A stretch of 19,889 nt of DNA from Granulicella sp. (GTDB lineage Bacteria; Acidobacteriota; Terriglobia; Terriglobales; Acidobacteriaceae): positions 1-19,889 of the forward strand of contig PKWK01000222.1 in assembly GCA_003133205.1 (NCBI GenBank), given 5' to 3'. Below are positions 17,301 to 19,889 of this stretch, piece by piece; the first letter of the stretch is position 1, and every line of letters begins with the position of its first letter. The notes under the pieces were generated by a model. The model was given only the letters and a program-made list of their open reading frames with translations. It was not told the origin of the DNA and searched no databases. The position numbers and the translations under genes are program-made.

Positions 17301-17847
17301 GCGTCACGACTTCGGCGCAAACTATATTTACGCGATTCCCTTCTTTGCTCATAGCACGAACGAATTTGCGCGGACCGCAATCGGCGGCTGGTCGATCTCA
17401 GGAATCACCGTGGTCGACACCGGGATTCCCGTCCAAATCACCTACAACGGGACTGACAAGCTCGGGCTAGGCGGTGGAACGACCAACAGGCCAAACCTCA
17501 CAGGCAAAGTCAACTATCCAAAGACCAGGCTCGCCTGGTTCGACAAGAGCGTCTTCTCAGACCCGCTTGGTCCCTGGGAGGGTGGAACGGCCCTGTCCGG
17601 GTTCGGCAACGCAGGAAAGGATGCGGTTGTTCTTCCCGGTCGATTCAACTTCAACCTCTCACTCTTCAAGAGCTTTGTGTTCAAGGCCGAAGGTCCGACG
17701 CTGCAATTTCGCTTCGAAACATTCAACACCTTCAATCACACGCAGTTCAGCGCTTTGGATTCAGCCAGCCACGATGCAAATTTCGGTCAGATCACCGCCG
17801 CCAGTGATCCTCGCAGGCTGCAACTCGGAGCCAAGTTGAGCTTCTGA
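14362..17847 (+). CDS. Oar-like TonB-dependent receptor with carboxypeptidase-regulatory domain
   Basis: This 1161-aa outer-membrane protein should import an oligosaccharide using TonB energy. A signal peptide (1-24, ending THAQ) is followed by a carboxypeptidase-regulatory/CNA-like beta-sandwich (about 27-105, starting ATVTGTVFDPTGAAVPNV). Next comes a plug domain (about 120-250, with FNGTRSSHNVYLLDGGELND at 184-203) and a long beta-barrel ending in LGAKLSF, with the terminal Phe usual for outer-membrane barrels. No obvious TonB box is seen. No SusD gene is adjacent, as is usual for the Acidobacteriota version. The plug carries a CGGC motif (Cys206, Cys209) that could form a disulfide. Two further Cys pairs occur in predicted loops (PCTTVC, and ACTAGQTC). 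GGAGG 4 nt before ATG 14362 decides the start over an ATG at 14335. Neighbouring GH51 and GH3 genes and a shared operator type point to arabinose- or xylose-containing glycans as cargo. Confidence 0.93.
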   Translation: MYKKPIRLFVLVVLALLLTTCTHAQENATVTGTVFDPTGAAVPNVQLTLTNVATGQTRTTNSNAIGLYSFANVGVGEFNLSAAATGFQRYVKSGIVVNVAQTLKEDATLAVGSATLEVSVQADALNLQTETNELSNLISGQQVVQLATNGRNVTALAALGMGVSNTLPAFAGVNALTSANGLSFNGTRSSHNVYLLDGGELNDRGCGGCFSSLPSLDALSEFQTLSSNYGPDYGIGSGGTITMVIKSGARSFHGSLWEFVRNEDLDANNYFVNLAGKARPKFRLNIPGGNISGPLWIPHVYNDSRDRTFFFVNEEWRRLIQGSTPSVANTILASNFPAAGKALNYTVPSNGAVPIVPVTTDSNKLAIYAANGLVAGSPFNNASGTPCTTVCVVPAALIDQNAVLEVNAGTFPQPNFGTSQYISSVPQPTDVREDVVRIDHKINGKLQLMGHYLHDQVSQTYFPPLWGNSSYPTVGTAMLNPSWSSTIKLTQTLSPTLLNETAFLYSGNTIHLSPVGVSAKPSGWTGTTFFPEANNVGSRLPEVQLGAPYGTTWSSSYFPWKNSYEGYETRDDLSWNRGRHQFKFGFSWLHDPKNQQLQANTQGTAVFNNSGFSKDSYINFVLGDAATFTQLNFLAGKHWVNNNYSFYGNDNFHVLPRLTLNLGLRYDGMPHAFERFNQFANFNSANYNSGAGYPLNPDGTLNPASLTAFNGGTFYMNGIQEAGVGGFPRGVVQNYYLTIQPRLGFAFDVHGDGKMVVRSGFGMFFERVQGNDVYNAALNPPFAYQPQANNVYFSNPNTSALTGATASQRFPSTLTNLNYHYGNPGTAMFSLGVQRELAPSIVGTIQYAGSRGWRQSNDRSINTLPLADPVVGYVKRQAVATNTSLNAGGTACTAGQTCYAPTANLYRQFPGFSTITQEENETNFNYNALQMQVRMEAKHGLTLQFAYTYSHEIDEVSSDLNALADPFNAHYNRGSGAFDRRHDFGANYIYAIPFFAHSTNEFARTAIGGWSISGITVVDTGIPVQITYNGTDKLGLGGGTTNRPNLTGKVNYPKTRLAWFDKSVFSDPLGPWEGGTALSGFGNAGKDAVVLPGRFNFNLSLFKSFVFKAEGPTLQFRFETFNTFNHTQFSALDSASHDANFGQITAASDPRRLQLGAKLSF

Positions 17848-17864
17848 AATCCAACGTTTCTTCC

Positions 17865-17899
17865 ACGGGCTCGGTGCCATGCACCGGGCCCGTCTTCTT
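17865..17899 (+). terminator. Strong hairpin terminator after the receptor gene
   Basis: A 13-bp stem (17865-17877 with 17881-17893, one G-T wobble) closes on a three-base loop CAT, 17 nt after the stop codon, and is followed by CTTCTT. It separates convergent transcription units, since the mini-ASPIC gene ends at 17905 on the other strand. The T-tract favours the plus direction. Confidence 0.75.
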
Positions 17900-17904
17900 A
17901 GCCC

Positions 17905-18237
17905 CTAGGTTTTGTGCTCCCCGGTTTGCAATGCCGGAAGGACCGTCTTCACAAGTCCTTTAGCTTCCGTGATTATCACAAGGTGATTGCATTCAATGTT
18001 AGCGAAGTGCTCGACCAAGCCATTGGTCCAGTGAACCTCGAGGTCTGCATGCGTGTTTGCGCCCAGGCCAAAGTGCAGGCGGCGATCGTTGACCGAGTAA
18101 AAGCTCGACTGCGCCATCACCGCTTGAGCCTGCACTTTGCCGTTGCGCGTCGTCACTCCCGGCGCCATCGCCATGGTGCTGGCGGAACTGAGCCAGAGGA
18201 ACTCGCGACGTGAAAGCAGCGCCTTGCCATCGCTCAT
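17905..18237 (-). CDS. 110-aa Tat signal joined to an ASPIC/UnbV C-terminus
   Basis: The N-terminus has a twin-arginine motif (SRREFLWL, residues 9-16) and a short hydrophobic stretch ending near APG27. Directly after it comes the tail of an ASPIC/UnbV domain: QSSFYSVNDRRLHFGLG, then LEVHWTNGLVEHF and HLVIITEAKGLVK. Full-length CRTAC1 proteins place several hundred residues of FG-GAP propeller between these two parts, so an in-frame internal deletion is the simplest history. The frame is intact. The start codon overlaps the TPR gene stop as ATGA (18237-18234), so translation is probably coupled. The protein could be a degraded leftover or a domesticated exported mini-protein. The start is well supported by the overlap and the signal. 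Confidence 0.7.
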   Translation of the reverse strand: MSDGKALLSRREFLWLSSASTMAMAPGVTTRNGKVQAQAVMAQSSFYSVNDRRLHFGLGANTHADLEVHWTNGLVEHFANIECNHLVIITEAKGLVKTVLPALQTGEHKT

Positions 18238-19406
18238 TTTGGGGGTCCACTCGCGTCGCCAGATATCTTGTGGATGAGTGAATCCTCCACTTTGCTATGT
18301 AGATCCTTGGTCTTGTTGAATTCGACCTGCGCATTCTCCTTCTGGCCGAGTACCGTGTACAGACGCCCTAATCGGTAGTGCGCGTCCGGCTGCGTCGGAT
18401 CCAGTTCCACTGCGCGTTTGAAGGCTACAAGTGCGTCTGTGTTCTTACTTTGTTGCGCATAGATCACTCCCAGATCGACCACAGCTTCTCGCAGATCGCT
18501 CTGCAATCCAATCGCCTTCTTCAGCAATGACTCAGCCGTCGCTTGGTCGTTCCGCTTCAGCGCGATATCCCCGAGATAAAGGTACGCCTGCGCGTAACCA
18601 GGATTGTTTCTTGCCTCAAGTTCAAGTTCCGGAATTGCCCGGTCATAGTCGCTCTTCTTGTAGTACAAATAACCCAGCTCGAAATGGACGAGCGGCTCGT
18701 CTGGAGAACTGGTTGCGGCGGCATCCAACTCCTCAATCGCCTCGTCTGTCTTTCCCATTGCATCCAGCGCCTGGGCTAGCAACATGTGCGCCTGTGTTGC
18801 ATCGGGGTTCGCTGCGAGAATGTTATGAAACTCGGCCATAGCGCAGTCGAACTGGCGGCTCCACAAGCAACTCTGAGCCAGGATATTATGCAGTTCAACA
18901 TTGCCTGGATCGCTGCTGCTTGCGCTTTGAAGGTAAGGGACGGCATCCGCATACTGGTGCAGTCCAAAGTAACTCATTCCCAGTAGCAGGGTACTTCGGC
19001 CGTCCTCAGGGAGCGCCGCTTTCGCCATCTTGAAAGCCGGAACCGCCTCCTTGAAGTGGCCTTGCTTAAACTCAGCCAACCCCAGGAGAACTTCGACATT
19101 TGGCTGGTGCGGGTCCAGCGCCAGAGAAGCACTATACTCCGTGACCGCGGCCGCTAGCTCGCCTTGCTGTGCGAGAGCGACACCGAGGTTGCTACGCACG
19201 GACGCATTTCTGGGGTGTTGATGAGCCAAGGTGCGCAGCAGCAGCTCAGCCTCGTGAAACTTCCCCTCCTGCATCAACTTCGTTGCCTGGTCGACTTGCC
19301 CGCTCGCCACGCAACATATGCCTGTAAAGCAAACTAGAACGGCACATATCGTCCACCGTAGCTTGGACCCCAAAATCTGCGTCTTGGCATACCGCCGATG
19401 TAACAT
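18234..19406 (-). CDS. Exported TPR-repeat protein
   Basis: This 390-aa protein begins with a basic stretch and a hydrophobic segment (LRWTICAVLVCFTGICCVASG, read in two parts, about residues 16-36) that looks like a signal peptide or N-terminal anchor. From about 38 to 365 it is almost entirely tetratricopeptide repeats, roughly nine or ten, for example GKFHEAELLLRTLAHQHP, SDYDRAIPELELEARNNP and KNTDALVAFKRAVELDP. It is likely a periplasmic scaffold for protein partners. ATG 19406 is preferred over the upstream ATG 19463 because AGGGA lies 7 nt before it and the extra 19 residues would push the signal inward. It overlaps the mini-ASPIC gene by four bases (ATGA). TPR genes are regularly paired with CRTAC1 genes in Acidobacteriota, which fits its neighbour. 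The partner has lost its propeller, so the pair's function may be altered. Confidence 0.85.
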   Translation of the reverse strand: MLHRRYAKTQILGSKLRWTICAVLVCFTGICCVASGQVDQATKLMQEGKFHEAELLLRTLAHQHPRNASVRSNLGVALAQQGELAAAVTEYSASLALDPHQPNVEVLLGLAEFKQGHFKEAVPAFKMAKAALPEDGRSTLLLGMSYFGLHQYADAVPYLQSASSSDPGNVELHNILAQSCLWSRQFDCAMAEFHNILAANPDATQAHMLLAQALDAMGKTDEAIEELDAAATSSPDEPLVHFELGYLYYKKSDYDRAIPELELEARNNPGYAQAYLYLGDIALKRNDQATAESLLKKAIGLQSDLREAVVDLGVIYAQQSKNTDALVAFKRAVELDPTQPDAHYRLGRLYTVLGQKENAQVEFNKTKDLHSKVEDSLIHKISGDASGPPK

Positions 19407-19712
19407 GCCACCATCCCTGGACCTGAGTCTGCGCAAGGCGGGATTTCGAGCGAATATCCGCATAGCGAATTCTAGACGATGCTGTCATTGCAGTACCAGA
19501 GCGCCGAGACCCGTTGCCGGGCATATCCCGTCGCGCCTGGTCTCGCCGTGGCGACCTCTCTCATAGAGAAGCAGGCGCCAATCTGGTAGGGCGCGCGACA
19601 AGGCTGCTAGGGTGTATAAACACAGGGATATATGCCATGGTTTTTTGGACGCAGCATTCGGGACGAGGCCAGGTCTTCGGTGCGAAGTTCAAACATTTCG
19701 ATCGGCGGGGCA
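19407..19712. other. Divergent intergenic region
   Basis: This gap separates the TPR gene (minus) from the partial gene at the right edge (plus). A TATAAA at about 19615 could serve the plus-strand gene, but no matching -35 box is clear. No operator of the type seen at 11832 and 14234 was found in the gap. Overlapping frames on both strands look like chance. Confidence 0.35.
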
Positions 19713-19889
19713 ATGCGGAGCAGCGTATCGGCCCATCTGTGCTTCGCCTTGGTATTACTGGCCGCAGCCGGGGGGGCACAGGTATCGCACGAGCTTCCCG
19801 GTTCCACTGAGGACCACGTAGCCGCCAAGGGCTGGTGGCCCACGAAAGCCACGGGCGCTGGCAACGCATATTCCGGTGCAAGCGCTTGC
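19713..19889 (+). CDS. Start of an exported protein, possibly a multihaem cytochrome (runs off the edge)
   Basis: A frame open from ATG 19632 continues past the window end. ATG 19713 begins a typical Sec signal peptide (MRSSVSAHLCFALVLLAAAG, then GAQ), so it is the preferred start; a G-rich GGCGGGG lies just before it. The mature part reads HELPGSTEDHVAAKGWWPTK and ends at AYSGASAC at the window edge. In many multihaem c-type cytochromes a YxGxxxC segment like this is the lead-in to the first CxxCH haem site, so the final Cys may be the first haem-binding residue. This is inference, because the decisive bases lie outside the window. High GC at third codon positions supports coding. Confidence 0.5.
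   Translation, partial: MRSSVSAHLCFALVLLAAAGGAQVSHELPGSTEDHVAAKGWWPTKATGAGNAYSGASAC

Noticed and set aside
19877..19889. TGCAAGCGCTTGC at the window end looks like a third LacI-type operator
   Set aside because: It is cut off by the edge and lies inside the open frame of the exported protein, encoding GASAC, so coding sequence is the simpler explanation.
1..19889. CRISPR arrays, tRNA or rRNA genes
   Set aside because: No regularly spaced direct repeats, cloverleaf-like segments or conserved rRNA stretches were noticed on either strand.

Overview
The window looks like a chromosomal segment of a soil-type Acidobacteriota (probably Terriglobia, in the Granulicella/Edaphobacter/Terriglobus neighbourhood). 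The inference rests on gene families rather than on a marker gene. These are a very large Oar-like TonB-dependent receptor with an N-terminal carboxypeptidase-regulatory domain and no SusD partner, a TPR/CRTAC1 (ASPIC-UnbV) pair, CRTAC1 and YD-repeat remnants, and Tat-exported carbohydrate-active enzymes. No rRNA, tRNA or CRISPR array was seen.

Layout. (1) 1-444: no recognisable gene. (2) 445-4589, minus strand: a degradative block, transcribed as GH3 remnant, then a secreted protein of unknown function, then a Tat-exported sulfatase. The GH3 gene has lost its whole N-terminal catalytic domain. (3) 4646-8490: a gene graveyard in both orientations. It holds a broken IS transposase, a 5'-truncated PQQ-like propeller gene, a 290-bp YD-repeat (RHS) shard, a truncated and frameshifted CRTAC1 gene, and a broken small secreted-protein gene. 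Two tiny doubtful ORFs follow. (4) 8941-17899: an intact saccharide locus. A GH3 beta-xylosidase/beta-glucosidase (minus) is divergent from a GH51 alpha-L-arabinofuranosidase (plus), followed by the TonB-dependent receptor (plus) and a strong hairpin terminator. (5) 17905-19406, minus strand: a TPR lipid- or periplasm-directed protein overlapping (ATGA) a 110-aa protein that is a Tat signal joined directly to the C-terminal end of an ASPIC/UnbV domain. (6) 19713 to the right edge, plus strand: the start of an exported protein that may be a multihaem cytochrome.

How the parts work together. GH51 and GH3 would release arabinose and xylose or glucose from arabinoxylan- or arabinan-like material outside the cytoplasm, and the receptor would import the oligosaccharides. 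Near-palindromic LacI-family operators lie upstream of GH51 (11832-11845) and upstream of the receptor (14234-14247). Each sits 37-38 nt downstream of a plausible -10 box, so the two transcription units look like one regulon. The regulator itself is not in the window.

The most unusual items are the matched operator/promoter geometry, the Tat-ASPIC mini-protein that keeps tight translational coupling to its TPR partner, the uncharacterised secreted protein between GH3 and sulfatase, and the density of gene fragments at 4.6-8.5 kb. I did not find convincing evidence for a wholly new system. These are the places where one could be tested.
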